Positions 8,253 to 17,935 of a DNA stretch of 64,000 nucleotides are shown here, in pieces. Under the pieces are notes generated by a model that saw only the letters and a list, made by a program, of their open reading frames with translations, ran no database searches and had not been told where the DNA came from. This stretch comes from Streptomyces justiciae. GTDB taxonomy: Bacteria; Actinomycetota; Actinomycetes; Streptomycetales; Streptomycetaceae. The stretch is from contig NZ_JADDXU010000003.1 of the NCBI RefSeq assembly GCF_015163075.1, positions 186,001 to 250,000 on the forward strand, in the 5' to 3' direction. Numbering within the stretch: position 1 is the first letter of the stretch; each line of letters begins with the position of its first letter. The position numbers and the translations under genes are program-made.

Positions 8253-9332
8253 TCAGCCGCCCTTGAATTCGGCCGCGACCAGCTCGGCGATCTGTGCGGT
8301 GTTCAGCGCCGCGCCCTTGCGCAGGTTGTCGCCGCACACGAAGAGTTCGAGGGCGGTGGGGTCGTCGAGCGCCCGGCGCACCCTCCCCACCCAGGTGGGG
8401 TCGGTGCCGACGACGTCGGCGGGCGTCGGGAACTCCCCGGCCGCCGGGTTGTCGAACAGCACCACACCCGGCGCGGTGGCGAGGATCTCGCGCGCCTTGG
8501 CGACGGTGACCTCGCCCTCGAAGCGGGCGTGGACGGTCAGCGAATGCGTGGTGACCACCGGGACCCGCACACAGGTGACGGCGACGGGCAGTTCGGGCAG
8601 GCCGAGGATCTTGCGGGACTCGTCCCGCACCTTCATCTCCTCCGACGACCAGCCGTCCTCGCGCAGCGACCCGGCCCACGGTACGACGTTCAGCGCGACC
8701 GGCTCCGGGAACGGCCCGGTGTTGTCGCCCACGGCCCGGCGTACGTCCCCGGGGTGCGTCCCCAGTTCCGTGCCGGCGACCAGGGCGAGCTGCTGCCGCA
8801 GCGTCTCCACGCCGGCGCGGCCGGCCCCGCTCACCGCCTGGTACGACGACACCACCAGCTCGCGCAGCCCGAACTCGGCGTGCAGCGCGCCCAGGGCGAC
8901 GATCATCGACAGGGTCGTGCAGTTCGGGTTGGCGATGATGCCGCGCGGCCGCACCCGGGCGGCGTGCGGGTTGACCTCGGGGACGACGAGGGGCACCTCC
9001 GGGTCCATCCGGAAGGCGCCCGAGTTGTCCACGACGATCGCACCGCGCGCCGCGGCGATCGGCGCCCACTGCGCGGAGACCTCGTCGGGTACGTCGAACA
9101 TGGCGACGTCGACGCCGTCGAAGGCCTCCTCGGTCAGGGCCACGACCTCGACCTCCGCACCGCGCACGGCCAACTTGCGGCCGGCCGAGCGCGGCGAGGC
9201 GATCAGACGGATCTCGCCCCAGATGTCCGCGTGCTGGGACAGGATCTGGAGCATGACCGTGCCGACGGCCCCGGTCGCGCCCACGACCGCGAGCGTCGGC
9301 CGGTCCGGTCGCCCGGATCCTGTCCCGGCCAT
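8253..9332 (-). CDS. asd: Aspartate-semialdehyde dehydrogenase
   Basis: 359 aa. Catalyses NADPH-dependent reduction of aspartyl phosphate to aspartate semialdehyde, the branch point to Lys/diaminopimelate, Thr, Met and Ile. Evidence: the N-terminal nucleotide-binding motif VVGATGAVG, the active-site Cys138 in ANPNCTT, and [14 protein letters not shown] in the substrate region. The ATG overlaps the stop of ask by one base (TGATG), so the two genes form a coupled operon. The longer open frame upstream of this ATG overlaps ask in another frame and is not real. Confidence 0.97.
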   Translation of the reverse strand: MAGTGSGRPDRPTLAVVGATGAVGTVMLQILSQHADIWGEIRLIASPRSAGRKLAVRGAEVEVVALTEEAFDGVDVAMFDVPDEVSAQWAPIAAARGAIVVDNSGAFRMDPEVPLVVPEVNPHAARVRPRGIIANPNCTTLSMIVALGALHAEFGLRELVVSSYQAVSGAGRAGVETLRQQLALVAGTELGTHPGDVRRAVGDNTGPFPEPVALNVVPWAGSLREDGWSSEEMKVRDESRKILGLPELPVAVTCVRVPVVTTHSLTVHARFEGEVTVAKAREILATAPGVVLFDNPAAGEFPTPADVVGTDPTWVGRVRRALDDPTALELFVCGDNLRKGAALNTAQIAELVAAEFKGG

Positions 9333-10609
9333 CAGCGTCCCGTGCCTCCGTAGACGACGGCCTCGTCGCTGTCGGAGTCGAGCCCGAAGGCGGTGTGGAC
9401 GGCGCGGACGGCCTCGTTCACGTCGTCGGCGCGGGTGACGACCGAGATGCGGATCTCGGAGGTCGAGATCAGCTCGATGTTCACGCCCGCCTCGGACAGC
9501 GCCTCGAAGAAGGAGGCGGTGACACCGGGGTTGGTCTTCATGCCCGCGCCGACCAGGGAGATCTTGCCGATCTGGTCGTCGTAGCGCAGCGAGTCGAAGC
9601 CGATGCCCGACTTGTGCTTCTCGAGGGCGTCGATGGCCTTGCGGCCCTCGGACTTGGGGAGCGTGAAGGAGATGTCCGTCAGGCCGGTGGAGGCGGCGGA
9701 CACGTTCTGCACGATCATGTCGATGTTGATCTCGGCGTCGGAGATCGCCCGGAAGATCGTCGCGGCCTCGCCCGGCTTGTCCGGCACGCCGACGACCGTG
9801 ATCTTGGCCTCGGAGGTGTCGTGCGCGACACCGGAGATGATGGCCTGCTCCACCTTCTTGTCCCCTTGCTCGATGGGCTCGCTGCTGACCCAGGTGCCCT
9901 GCAGCCCGCTGAAGCTGGACCGGACGTGGATCGGGATGTTGTACCGGCGGGCGTACTCCACACACCGGTGGAGCAGCACCTTGGAGCCGGACGACGCCAG
10001 CTCCAGCATGTCCTCGAAGGAGATCCAGTCGATCTTCTTCGCCTTCTTCACCACGCGCGGGTCGGCGGTGAACACGCCGTCCACGTCGGTGTAGATCTCG
10101 CACACCTCGGCGTCGAGGGCGGCGGCCAGCGCCACGGCCGTGGTGTCGGAACCGCCGCGGCCGAGCGTGGTGATGTCCTTCTTGTCCTGGCTGACGCCCT
10201 GGAAGCCCGCGACGATGGCGATGTTGCCCTTGTCGAGGGACTCCCGGATGCGGCCCGGCGTGACGTCGATGATCCGCGCTTTGTTGTGGACCGAGTCGGT
10301 GATGACACCCGCCTGGCTACCGGTGAACGACTGGGCCTCGTGGCCCAGGTTTTTGATCGCCATGGCCAGCAGGGCCATGGAGATACGCTCTCCGGCGGTC
10401 AGCAGCATGTCGAACTCACGCCCGGCAGGCATCGGGGATACCTGCTCGGCGAGATCGATCAGCTCGTCCGTCGTGTCGCCCATCGCGGAAACGACGACGA
10501 CCACCTGGTGGCCGTTCTTCTTCGCTTCCACGATCCGCTTGGCGACGCGCTTGATGCCCTCGGCATCGGCTACGGAGGAGCCTCCGTACTTCTGCACGAC
10601 AAGGCCCAC
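9332..10609 (-). CDS. ask: Aspartate kinase
   Basis: 425 aa. Phosphorylates aspartate, the first step of the aspartate amino-acid family. The KYGGSS substrate/ATP motif sits at residues 7-12, followed by [12 protein letters not shown] and LTAGERIS. Two C-terminal ACT domains follow (around [13 protein letters not shown] and [13 protein letters not shown]), the sites of feedback control by Lys and Thr in this family. Actinobacterial relatives make a second, shorter subunit from an internal start; that is family knowledge, not shown here. It leads the ask-asd operon. Confidence 0.97.
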   Translation of the reverse strand: MGLVVQKYGGSSVADAEGIKRVAKRIVEAKKNGHQVVVVVSAMGDTTDELIDLAEQVSPMPAGREFDMLLTAGERISMALLAMAIKNLGHEAQSFTGSQAGVITDSVHNKARIIDVTPGRIRESLDKGNIAIVAGFQGVSQDKKDITTLGRGGSDTTAVALAAALDAEVCEIYTDVDGVFTADPRVVKKAKKIDWISFEDMLELASSGSKVLLHRCVEYARRYNIPIHVRSSFSGLQGTWVSSEPIEQGDKKVEQAIISGVAHDTSEAKITVVGVPDKPGEAATIFRAISDAEINIDMIVQNVSAASTGLTDISFTLPKSEGRKAIDALEKHKSGIGFDSLRYDDQIGKISLVGAGMKTNPGVTASFFEALSEAGVNIELISTSEIRISVVTRADDVNEAVRAVHTAFGLDSDSDEAVVYGGTGR

Positions 10610-10785
10610 GTGCGCTCCTCGCTCAGTCAGTCACTATCCGCACATACGCATATGTACTGCGGTCGGCTCAGTCTAACGAGCGTCCGAAATCGACCTTCGG
10701 GAAACCACATGGTGAGACCCGGACGCCCAGCACGACCCTGCCCATCCGCACGATGAACACTCGGCAAAGTGGGCCAGGTCACCCG

Positions 10786-10815
10786 TTGACGCTCTGAGTA
10801 GTCGAACGCTAACTT
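10786..10815 (+). promoter_or_regulatory. Candidate vegetative promoter of the CDPS-P450 operon
   Basis: TTGACG (10786-10791) and TAACTT (10810-10815) are separated by 18 bp, a fair match to the Streptomyces HrdB-type promoter. Transcription would start near 10822, about 65 bp before the cyclodipeptide synthase start. No other strong candidate is seen in the ask/CDPS divergent region. Confidence 0.45.
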
Positions 10816-10886
10816 CGCGTCGTCGTCGCCACACCAGGAGCACGAGGCTCCATCGGGACTAGCGACGCGCGAAGGATTCCCTTCCC

Positions 10887-11615
10887 TTGACGACTGCGAC
10901 CGTCTCAGAGATCCAGCACGTCACTCCCGCCGACCTCTTCGAGGTCCGCCCCTTCACCCCGCACTGCGAGGTCATCCGGGCGGCCGGCGACCACGCGGTG
11001 ATCGGGGTCTCCCCCGGCAACAGCTACTTCTCCGCCCGCCGGGTCCTGGACCTGGCCCGCTGGGCGCTGGCCCACTTCGACCAAGCCGACTTCGTCTACA
11101 CGGACCTGCATGTGGCCGAGATGTACGAGGCCTCCGGCTATCCGCCCGACGACGCGCGCCGCAAGGCGGTGAAGAACCTGCGCGGCGTACGCGCGAAGGT
11201 GCAGGCCGCCGTCCAGGCAGCCGACCCCGGCGGAACCCGCCTCCGCGCCCACGCCATGTCGGACCTGCGATCCGTCCCCGCCTACCGCGACCTGCACGCC
11301 CACCTCACCGCCCGCCTCTCCACCGACGACGAGTTCCGCACGACCTGCGAACAGCTCGTCGACACCTTCCTCGCCGGCAAGGTGACGGACGTGACCGAGG
11401 CCCAGCGCCAGGTCTGCATGGCGTACGTCTGCGCCGAGGCGCCCCTCTTCCTGGACACCCCGGCGATCCTGGGCGTCCCGTCCTCCCTGAACTGCTACCA
11501 CCAGCTGCTGCCGATGGCCGAGCTGCTGTACGCCCCCGGCGCCGGCCTGCGCGCCTCGCGCAACCAGGGCCACGCGATCGTGACGCCCGCCGAGGAGGTG
11601 CGCGTTGTCCGCTGA
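10887..11615 (+). CDS. tRNA-dependent cyclodipeptide synthase, Rv2275-like
   Basis: 242 aa. Cyclodipeptide synthases use two aminoacyl-tRNAs to form a diketopiperazine. The signature [10 protein letters not shown] places the nucleophile at Ser42, and Tyr180/Glu184 (YVCAE) match the conserved Y-x3-E pair. Comparison from memory with M. tuberculosis Rv2275, the cyclo(Tyr-Tyr) synthase, shows long shared stretches: [50 protein letters not shown] and [13 protein letters not shown]. The likely product is therefore cyclo(L-Tyr-L-Tyr). TTG start with GAAGGA 11 bases upstream; it lacks the long N-terminal tail of Rv2275. The P450 gene overlaps its 3' end by 11 bp. Confidence 0.95.
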   Translation: MTTATVSEIQHVTPADLFEVRPFTPHCEVIRAAGDHAVIGVSPGNSYFSARRVLDLARWALAHFDQADFVYTDLHVAEMYEASGYPPDDARRKAVKNLRGVRAKVQAAVQAADPGGTRLRAHAMSDLRSVPAYRDLHAHLTARLSTDDEFRTTCEQLVDTFLAGKVTDVTEAQRQVCMAYVCAEAPLFLDTPAILGVPSSLNCYHQLLPMAELLYAPGAGLRASRNQGHAIVTPAEEVRVVR

Positions 11616-12792
11616 CACCCTCATCGACTTCCCGTTCTCCTGGCGCGGCGACCAACTCCCGACGGAGGTCGAGGAGTTGAGGTCCAGTGCCCCCGTGCGC
11701 CGGGTCCGCACCATCGCCGGTGACGAGGCCTGGCTGGTCTCGTCGTACGACCTCTGCAAGCAGGTCCTCGAAGACCCGCGCTTCAGCCTCAAGGACACCT
11801 CGGCGCCGGGCGTGCCCCGGCAGTACGCGCTGACGATCCCGCCCGAGGTCGTCAACAACATGGGGAACATCACCGGCGCCGGACTGCGGAAGGCCGTACT
11901 GAAGGCCCTGAATCCGAAGTCACCGGGACTGGTGGACTGGATGCGGGCGTACGCCGGTCAGCTCGTCGACGGACTGGTCCGCGAGGGCGCCCCGGTCGAC
12001 CTGCGGGGCGGTTTCGCCGACCCGTACTCGGCCGGCATGCACTGCCGCATCGTCGGCATCCCGCAGGCGGACGCGCCGCGGCTGATGCGGAGCCTGGACA
12101 TCGCGTTCATGAACTCGGCGTGCCCGGTGGCCGGGGCCCGGCTCAACTGGGACCGGGACATCGCGTACATGACCGAACGGCTGGACGACCCGGCGACCAC
12201 CGGGCTGATGGCCGAGCTGGCGGCGCTGCGCGCCGATCCCGAGTACGCGCACCTCACCGACGAGATGCTCGCGACCGTCGGCGTCACGATGTTCGGCGCG
12301 GGGGTCATCTCCACGGCCGGGTTCCTGACCATGGCCCTGGTCTCGCTGCTCCAGCACCCGGAGCTGCGGGCCGAGCTGGTCGCCGACCCCGGGAAGATCC
12401 CGGCGGCGGTGGAGGAGCTGCTGCGGATCAACCTGTCGATCGGGGACGGGCTGCCGAGGCTGGCGCTGGAGGACGTGCGGCTGGGGGACGTCCGGGTGGC
12501 TGCGGGCGAGCTGGTCCTCGTGCTCGTCGAGGGCGCGAACTTCGACCCGGCCGCGTTCCCCGACCCGCACACCGTCGATCTCACCCGCCCCAACAGCGCC
12601 GCGCATCTGTCCTTCGGCCGCGGCCGGCACTACTGCCCGGCGACCGCGCTCGGCCGCCGGCATGCCGAGATCGCCCTGGAGGCGCTGCTGGAGCGGATGC
12701 CGCAGTTCCGCCTGGCGGTGCCGATCGAGCAGTTGGTGTGGCGGACCGGCTTCATGAAGCGCCTGCCGGAACGGCTCCCGGTCATGTGGTGA
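11605..12792 (+). CDS. Cytochrome P450, CYP121 (mycocyclosin synthase)-like
   Basis: 395 aa, one shorter than M. tuberculosis CYP121. By recalled sequence they align almost without gaps: [17 protein letters not shown], [18 protein letters not shown], [10 protein letters not shown], LVLVLxEGANFDP and LAVPIxQLVWRT. Heme ligand Cys344 lies in FGRGRHYCP; Ser236 corresponds to CYP121 Ser237. CYP121 couples the two tyrosine rings of cyclo(Tyr-Tyr). Notably the substrate-contacting Gln385-Arg386 of CYP121 are Met384-Lys385 here. The TTG start has a GAGGAGG site 7 bases upstream inside the CDPS gene, so the two are cotranslated. Product mycocyclosin or a relative is inference. Confidence 0.95.
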   Translation: MSADTLIDFPFSWRGDQLPTEVEELRSSAPVRRVRTIAGDEAWLVSSYDLCKQVLEDPRFSLKDTSAPGVPRQYALTIPPEVVNNMGNITGAGLRKAVLKALNPKSPGLVDWMRAYAGQLVDGLVREGAPVDLRGGFADPYSAGMHCRIVGIPQADAPRLMRSLDIAFMNSACPVAGARLNWDRDIAYMTERLDDPATTGLMAELAALRADPEYAHLTDEMLATVGVTMFGAGVISTAGFLTMALVSLLQHPELRAELVADPGKIPAAVEELLRINLSIGDGLPRLALEDVRLGDVRVAAGELVLVLVEGANFDPAAFPDPHTVDLTRPNSAAHLSFGRGRHYCPATALGRRHAEIALEALLERMPQFRLAVPIEQLVWRTGFMKRLPERLPVMW

Positions 12793-12863
12793 CCGTGTGC
12801 CGGACAGGCCCCTAGGGGCTCGGCGACCGGCCGTCTTTAAACTTCAAGCACTATGGTTCGCCT

Positions 12864-13550
12864 GTGCGCGTACTGCTGGTGGAAGACGATGAACCGGTCG
12901 CCGAGTCGCTCCGGCGCGGACTGCTGCGTTACGGCTTCGAGGTGGCCTGGGTCACCACGGGCGGGGCGGCCCTGAGGCACGAGGAGCCCTACGACGTCGT
13001 ACTCCTCGATCTCGGCCTGCCCGACACCGACGGCCTCGACGTGTGCAAGGCGCTGCGCGAGCGCGGGAACGTGCCGATCATCGTGATCAGCGCGCGCAGC
13101 GACGAGACGGACCGGGTGGTCGGCCTGGAGCTCGGCGCGGACGACTACGTCTCGAAGCCGTTCGGGGTGCGGGAGGTCATCGCGCGGATAAGGGCGGTGA
13201 TGCGCCGCGCCCAGCCGCGCGCCGAGGTCGCGGCGGCCGGCCCCGACCGCTACGGCACGCGGCTCACGATCGACCGCAAGGCGGCCCGGGTCCGGCTGGA
13301 CGGCGAGGAGGTGGCCCTCGCGCCCAAGGAGTACGACCTGCTGGCCTTCCTCACCGAGGAACCGGGCGCGCTGATGTCGCGCGAGCAGATCATGGAAGCG
13401 GTGTGGGACGCGAACTGGTTCGGGCCGACGAAGACGCTGGACGTCCATGTGGCGGCGCTGCGGCGGAAGTTGGCGGGCGCGATCACCATCGAGGCGGTGC
13501 GGGGGGTCGGCTTCCGGCTGGAGATCGTCAAGGGTGACGCGGCGTCATGA
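12864..13550 (+). CDS. OmpR/PhoB-family response regulator
   Basis: 228 aa. Receiver domain with acidic pocket VEDDE, phosphoacceptor Asp49 (LLDLGLP) and Lys in SKPFG; C-terminal winged helix (LAPKEYDLLAFLTE, KTLDVHVAALRRKL). GTG start. Its last four bases overlap the histidine kinase start (ATGA). It lies 71 bp after the CYP121-like gene in the same direction, so it could regulate or be cotranscribed with that pair. A perfect palindrome GCCCCTAGGGGC at 12808-12819 lies between them. Confidence 0.95.
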   Translation: MRVLLVEDDEPVAESLRRGLLRYGFEVAWVTTGGAALRHEEPYDVVLLDLGLPDTDGLDVCKALRERGNVPIIVISARSDETDRVVGLELGADDYVSKPFGVREVIARIRAVMRRAQPRAEVAAAGPDRYGTRLTIDRKAARVRLDGEEVALAPKEYDLLAFLTEEPGALMSREQIMEAVWDANWFGPTKTLDVHVAALRRKLAGAITIEAVRGVGFRLEIVKGDAAS

Positions 13551-14914
13551 ACCGCCAGCTCATCCGGAGTTACATCCTGCTCGTCGCGGTGGCGATCCTG
13601 CTGTTCACGGTGCCGGTGGCGTTCACGCTCACCAAGCAGCTCCGCGACGACACCGAGCTGTCCGTCGAGCGCGAGGCGACGACCATGGCGCTGCTGCTGG
13701 CCAGCGGCGACGAGGCGTCCTGCCGGGCTCTGACGAAGATGGCCCAGGCCTACGCCGACGAGACGCACGACGAGGTCCAGGTGACCGCGACCGACTCCTG
13801 CACACCGGGCGTGCCCGCGCCGGAGCGGGACGCGCGGCTGGCCGGGGTGCTGCGGACGGGCGAGCCGAACACCGACTGGGGGTCGGACTTCATCTGGGGC
13901 CGGAACCTGGTGATCACCGTTCCCGCCGAGGCCGACGGCAAGGTCGTCGGCGCGGTACGGATCGTGTACTCGACGTCCGGCCTCACCCACAGGCTGTGGA
14001 CGATCTGGGGCTTCCGAGCCGGGCTCGCGGTGGCGGTGCTCGGGGTGGCCGCGCTGATCGGCACGGTGGTCTCCCGCCGGATCACCGCCCCTCTGCGTGA
14101 ACTCAACGCCATGGCCAGCAAGTTCAGCGACGGCGACCTCACCGCGCGCTCGCCGGTGACGGGCCCGCCGGAGACCCAGACGCTGGCCCGCACCCTGAAC
14201 CAGGGCGCGGAACGCCTGGACACCCTGGTGGCCTCGCAGCGCATCTTCGTGGCCGACGCCTCCCATCAACTCCGCACCCCTCTCACGGCGTTGCGCCTCT
14301 CCCTGGACAACATCGCGGACGGCGTGGACGACGAGTTCGTACGGGAGGACGTGGAGCAGGCGACGGCCGAGGTGGTCCGGATGAGCCGCCTGGTGAACGG
14401 ACTGCTGGTGCTGGCGCGGGCGGAGGCGAAGGTGACGGCCGCGGAGCCGCTGGTCCTGCGGGACATCGTGGCCGAGCGGCTCGCGGTGTGGAGGCCGGCC
14501 GCCGACGAGCGCGGAGTCACCATCGCGCTGGGGGGGAGTACCGCCGACGGCCGGCTGCTGGTGCTGGCCAGCCCTGGTCATCTCGACCAGGTGCTGGACA
14601 ACGTGCTCTCGAACGCCCTGGAGGTGTCGCCGGACGGGGCCACGATCACGGTCTCGTACGAGGTGCGGGGCGACGAGATCCTGCTGTCCGTCCAGGACGA
14701 GGGGCCGGGCATGTCCGACGCGGAGAAGTCCCGCGCCTTCGACCGCTTCTGGCGCGGCCAGGGCCTGACCGGGCGCTCCGGGTCGGGGCTCGGGCTCGCC
14801 GTCGTCAAGCAACTGGTGACGGACGACGGCGGGACCGTGGCGCTGGCGGATGCGCCCGGGGGTGGGCTGGTGGTGCGGATCAGCCTTCGGGCATCGCCGA
14901 AGAGTGGTGGTTGA
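13547..14914 (+). CDS. HAMP-domain sensor histidine kinase
   Basis: 455 aa. First membrane helix near residues 5-28, an extracytoplasmic sensor region with two Cys (ASCRAL, DSCTPG), a second helix near 160-180, HAMP, a HisKA domain with His240 in ASHQLRTPL, and HATPase boxes (NVLSNALEVS, DEGPGMS, GSGLGLAVVKQL). Cognate partner of the overlapping OmpR-type regulator. Its 3' end overlaps the convergent SgcJ-like gene by 35 bp. Confidence 0.95.
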   Translation: MNRQLIRSYILLVAVAILLFTVPVAFTLTKQLRDDTELSVEREATTMALLLASGDEASCRALTKMAQAYADETHDEVQVTATDSCTPGVPAPERDARLAGVLRTGEPNTDWGSDFIWGRNLVITVPAEADGKVVGAVRIVYSTSGLTHRLWTIWGFRAGLAVAVLGVAALIGTVVSRRITAPLRELNAMASKFSDGDLTARSPVTGPPETQTLARTLNQGAERLDTLVASQRIFVADASHQLRTPLTALRLSLDNIADGVDDEFVREDVEQATAEVVRMSRLVNGLLVLARAEAKVTAAEPLVLRDIVAERLAVWRPAADERGVTIALGGSTADGRLLVLASPGHLDQVLDNVLSNALEVSPDGATITVSYEVRGDEILLSVQDEGPGMSDAEKSRAFDRFWRGQGLTGRSGSGLGLAVVKQLVTDDGGTVALADAPGGGLVVRISLRASPKSGG

Positions 14915-15380
14915 CGATCTTCCACTGGCCGTTCCGCTTCTCGTACTCGTACGTGTAGCGGGCCTCGACGACGCGCTTGGCGCCGGTGTCGGGGTCGGTG
15001 AGCGTGAACTCGTACACGCCGGCGTCGAGGGCCGAGTTGTTGTCGAGGACGTTGATGTGCGTCTCGATCTTCTTGCCGACCGGCTTGTTCTCGAGGAAGT
15101 GCTCGAAGTAGTCGACGATGCCTGCGTGGTCGGTACGGACCTTGTTGGAGACGGTCGGCAGCAGCACCGCGTCCTTGGCATACCGGTCGGCGACGGTCTC
15201 GGCGTCGCCGGTCCGCAGGGCGTCGTTCCAGCCGTCGAAGAGGGCGGCGATCTCGGCCTTGGCCGGCTTCTTGCTCTTCTCGGGCCCGGCGACACCGACC
15301 CCGGCGGCGAAGGTGCCGACGGCGACGAGGGCACCGGCGGTGACGATGGCGACACGCTTGGTTATCGGGCGAGGGGTCAT
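14880..15380 (-). CDS. Secreted SgcJ/EcaC-family (DUF4440-like) protein
   Basis: 166 aa. N-terminal signal peptide (KRVAIVTAGALVAVGTFAAG) followed by an NTF2-like domain: IAALFDGWNDALRTGDAETV, YAKDAVLLPTVSN, and a C-terminal RYTYEYEKRNGQWKIVNHHS. This fits the SgcJ/EcaC and CaMKII-association-domain-like group; its biochemical role is unknown. The ATG at 15380 has GGAG 7 bases upstream. The last 35 bp are antisense to the histidine kinase 3' end. Confidence 0.85.
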   Translation of the reverse strand: MTPRPITKRVAIVTAGALVAVGTFAAGVGVAGPEKSKKPAKAEIAALFDGWNDALRTGDAETVADRYAKDAVLLPTVSNKVRTDHAGIVDYFEHFLENKPVGKKIETHINVLDNNSALDAGVYEFTLTDPDTGAKRVVEARYTYEYEKRNGQWKIVNHHSSAMPEG

Positions 15381-15534
15381 CTCATCTCCAGTGCGGGCGA
15401 GGGGGGTTGGCTTCCGGTGCGGTTCGATTTTCCGCTTCGGAAGTGACTCCAGGTTCGCCTGGCACCGGTTAGGGTCCGTGCAACCGTCGTACAGGGAAGA
15501 TCCAGGGATGACCCAACTCACGCAGGGTGATTGA

Positions 15535-16254
15535 TTGATTACGAGCGCCATGCTGGCCGGGATCGTGCTGCTCGGCTCGTCCGTTCAGTGGCTCACCGGC
15601 ATGGGCTTCGCCCTGGTCGCCGTACCCGCCCTGATCCTGCTGCTCGGACCGGCGCAGGGGGTGGTGCTCGCCAACTGCGCCTCGGGGGTCATCTGTGTCG
15701 TGGGGCTGGTGGGCGGGTGGCGGCGGGTGCGGTTGGCCGCGATGGTGCCGCTGTGCGTGGCGGCGGCCTGCACGGTTCCCGCGGGCGCCTGGATGACCCG
15801 CCAACTCCCGGAACCCGTCCTCCTGTTGCTCATGGGAGGGTTGGTGACCGCCGCCGTCCTGCTGGTCATGCGCGGCGCCCGCCTCCCCGCCCTGCGCGGC
15901 ACGAAGGGCGCCGTGGCCGCCGGGGCGGCGGGCGGGTTCATGAACTCCGCGGCGGGCGTCGGCGGACCGCCGATATCCCTGTACGCCCTCAACGCGGGCT
16001 GGACGGTACGGGAGTTCGTACCGAACGCCATGTTCTACGGCGTGGTCGTCAACGCCTTCTCCGTGGCGGCGAACGGGATGCCGGAGCTGAGCACGCCGAA
16101 GTGGGTCGCGGTGATCGCGGCTATGGCAGCGGGCGGCCTCATCGGCAGGACACTCACCTCCCGCATACCCGAACAACGAGCCCGCCAACTGGTCCTGCTG
16201 CTCGCGCTGACGGGCGGGGTCACAGCACTGGGGAAGGGCCTCTGGGGGCTGTGA
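15535..16254 (+). CDS. TSUP-family (TauE/SafE) membrane transporter
   Basis: 239 aa, with about seven to eight hydrophobic helices. It has the duplicated TSUP architecture, with GMGFALVAVPALILLLGPAQGVVLAN near the N-terminus (in parts) and GFMNSAAGVGGPPISLYAL in the second half. Members export sulfite, sulfonates or related anions; the substrate here is unknown. The TTG start has AGGGTGA 6 bases upstream; an ATG five codons later is the alternative. The gene ends 10 bp from the convergent DUF5063 gene. Confidence 0.88.
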   Translation: MITSAMLAGIVLLGSSVQWLTGMGFALVAVPALILLLGPAQGVVLANCASGVICVVGLVGGWRRVRLAAMVPLCVAAACTVPAGAWMTRQLPEPVLLLLMGGLVTAAVLLVMRGARLPALRGTKGAVAAGAAGGFMNSAAGVGGPPISLYALNAGWTVREFVPNAMFYGVVVNAFSVAANGMPELSTPKWVAVIAAMAAGGLIGRTLTSRIPEQRARQLVLLLALTGGVTALGKGLWGL

Positions 16255-16263
16255 TCAGTCCTG

Positions 16264-16923
16264 TCACTGCCCCTGGCGCATCCCCAGCGGTTCGCCGATC
16301 TCCTCTGCCATCACCTTGCCCGCCTCGAACTCCAGGGTCTCGTCGCCCATGCTCTGGTCGGTGTCCAGGCCGTCCAGTTCCTCCAGGGGCTGGTTGAGGC
16401 GGACGTGGGCCAGGACCGAGTGCAACGCGCGCAGGGTCGCGGACGCCGTCGTGCCCCAGTTGGAGAAGTAGGAGAACTGCCACCACCACAGGGCCTCCGT
16501 GGTGCGGCCCGCGCGGTAGTGGGCCATGCCGTGGCGGAGGTCGGTGATGACGTCCGTGAGGTCGTCGGAGATGCGGGCCGGGACCGGGGACTTGCGCGGC
16601 TCGTAGGGGTCGAAGACCTCCGAGTACACGTCGATCGGCTCCAGCAGCCGCGCCAGGTTCTCGCGGAGTTCGTCCACGTCCGGCTCCGGGCCCAGGTCGG
16701 GCTCGTAGCGCTCGTCCGGCACGATGTCCTCGTGCGCGCCGAGGCGGCCGCCGGCCAGGAGGAGCTGGGAGACCTCCAGGAGCAGGAAGGGGACGGCTGA
16801 GTCGGGCTCGTCGCCCTTCGCCACCTCGGTCACCGCCACCAGGAAACTCTCCACCTGGTCGGCGATCTGGACCGCGAAGTCGTCGGGGTTCTGCGCAGTG
16901 GCGTGCAGTGTGGCGTCAGACAT
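16264..16923 (-). CDS. DUF5063 family protein
   Basis: 219-aa soluble acidic protein matching the actinobacterial DUF5063 family, found next to recR in Streptomyces. Helical throughout; recognisable parts are [35 protein letters not shown] and [16 protein letters not shown]. Function unknown. Its ATG lies inside the 3' end of recR (8-bp overlap), so it is coupled to DNA repair gene expression. Confidence 0.88.
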   Translation of the reverse strand: MSDATLHATAQNPDDFAVQIADQVESFLVAVTEVAKGDEPDSAVPFLLLEVSQLLLAGGRLGAHEDIVPDERYEPDLGPEPDVDELRENLARLLEPIDVYSEVFDPYEPRKSPVPARISDDLTDVITDLRHGMAHYRAGRTTEALWWWQFSYFSNWGTTASATLRALHSVLAHVRLNQPLEELDGLDTDQSMGDETLEFEAGKVMAEEIGEPLGMRQGQ

Positions 16924-17515
16924 CTAGGAGTCGTCTCCCCTCGAAGGCGCGGCCGAGGGTCACCTCGTCCGCGTATTCCAGGTCGCCACCCACCGGGAGG
17001 CCGCTGGCCAGGCGGGTGACCTTGAGGCCCATGGGCTTGATCATGCGGGCGAGGTAGGTGGCGGTCGCCTCGCCCTCCAGGTTGGGGTCCGTGGCCAGGA
17101 TCAGCTCCGTGACGGTCCCGTCGGCCAACCGCGCGAGAAGTTCTCGTATACGCAGGTCGTCGGGGCCCACGCCTTCGATGGGGCTGATCGCGCCGCCCAG
17201 GACGTGGTACTTGCCGCGGAACTCGCGGGTGCGCTCGATCGCCACCACGTCCTTCGGCTCCTCCACCACACAGATGACGGAGGGGTCGCGGCGGGGGTCA
17301 CGGCAGATGTTGCACAGTTCCTCCTGCGCCACGTTGCCGCAGGTCGCGCAGAAGCGGACCTTCGCCTTGACCTCCATCAACGCCTGCGCGAGACGCCGTA
17401 CGTCCGTCGGTTCCGCCTGGAGGATGTGGAAGGCGATCCGCTGGGCGCTCTTGGGACCGACGCCGGGCAGCCGCCCCAGCTCGTCGATGAGGTCCTGCAC
17501 CACGCCTTCGTACAA
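16916..17515 (-). CDS. recR: Recombination mediator protein RecR
   Basis: 199 aa, the usual RecR length. N-terminal helix-hairpin-helix ([17 protein letters not shown]), a four-Cys zinc finger ([16 protein letters not shown]), a Toprim domain ([30 protein letters not shown]) and a C-terminal Walker-B-like region ending in RRLLDV. Works with RecF/RecO to load RecA at single-strand gaps. It lies downstream of ybaB in the conserved ybaB-recR order. Confidence 0.97.
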   Translation of the reverse strand: MYEGVVQDLIDELGRLPGVGPKSAQRIAFHILQAEPTDVRRLAQALMEVKAKVRFCATCGNVAQEELCNICRDPRRDPSVICVVEEPKDVVAIERTREFRGKYHVLGGAISPIEGVGPDDLRIRELLARLADGTVTELILATDPNLEGEATATYLARMIKPMGLKVTRLASGLPVGGDLEYADEVTLGRAFEGRRLLDV

Positions 17516-17596
17516 CGGACTGCCGTCCTTCCTGGGGTTCCTTACACGTACGTACGGTAGTTGGCGGACCGCCCTCTGAGGAAGGCGGGCCCCGTC

Positions 17597-17935
17597 CTAG
17601 AACGGCAGGCCCGGGATGCCGCCGCCCAGGCCCTGGGCGAGCGGGCCCAGCTTCTGCTGCTGGAGCGTCTGCGCGTTCTCGTTGGCCGCCTGTACGGCCG
17701 CCACGATCAGGTCGGCGAGGGTCTCGGTGTCCTCCGGGTCCACCGCCTTCGGGTCGATCTTCAGCGCGCGCAGCTCACCGGAGCCGGTGACCGTCGCCTT
17801 GACCAGGCCGCCGCCGGCCTGGCCGTCGACCTCGGTCCTCGCCAGTTCCTCCTGCGCGTTCGCCAGGTCCTGCTGCATCTTCTGGGCCTGCTGGAGCAGC
17901 TGCTGCATATTGGGCTGGCCACCACCGGGGATCAC
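17597..17935 (-). CDS. ybaB: YbaB/EbfC family nucleoid-associated protein
   Basis: 112 aa. The family signature [19 protein letters not shown] is followed by the core strands [20 protein letters not shown] and [17 protein letters not shown]. The GTG at 17935 is chosen because GGGAG lies 7 bases upstream and the protein then begins [11 protein letters not shown] as in relatives; an upstream ATG would add 26 unlikely residues. Forms dimers that bind DNA. First gene of the ybaB-recR-DUF5063 run, 81 bp before recR. Confidence 0.94.
   Translation of the reverse strand: MIPGGGQPNMQQLLQQAQKMQQDLANAQEELARTEVDGQAGGGLVKATVTGSGELRALKIDPKAVDPEDTETLADLIVAAVQAANENAQTLQQQKLGPLAQGLGGGIPGLPF

Noticed and set aside
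8253..10103. Very long open frame covering asd and running far upstream on the minus strand
   Set aside because: Only the part from ATG 9332 is asd; the upstream part overlaps ask in another frame and has high-GC, Arg/Gly-rich shadow composition.
12808..12819. Perfect palindrome GCCCCTAGGGGC after the CYP121-like gene as a terminator
   Set aside because: No loop and short stem; it could be a protein site, but nothing supports a specific role.
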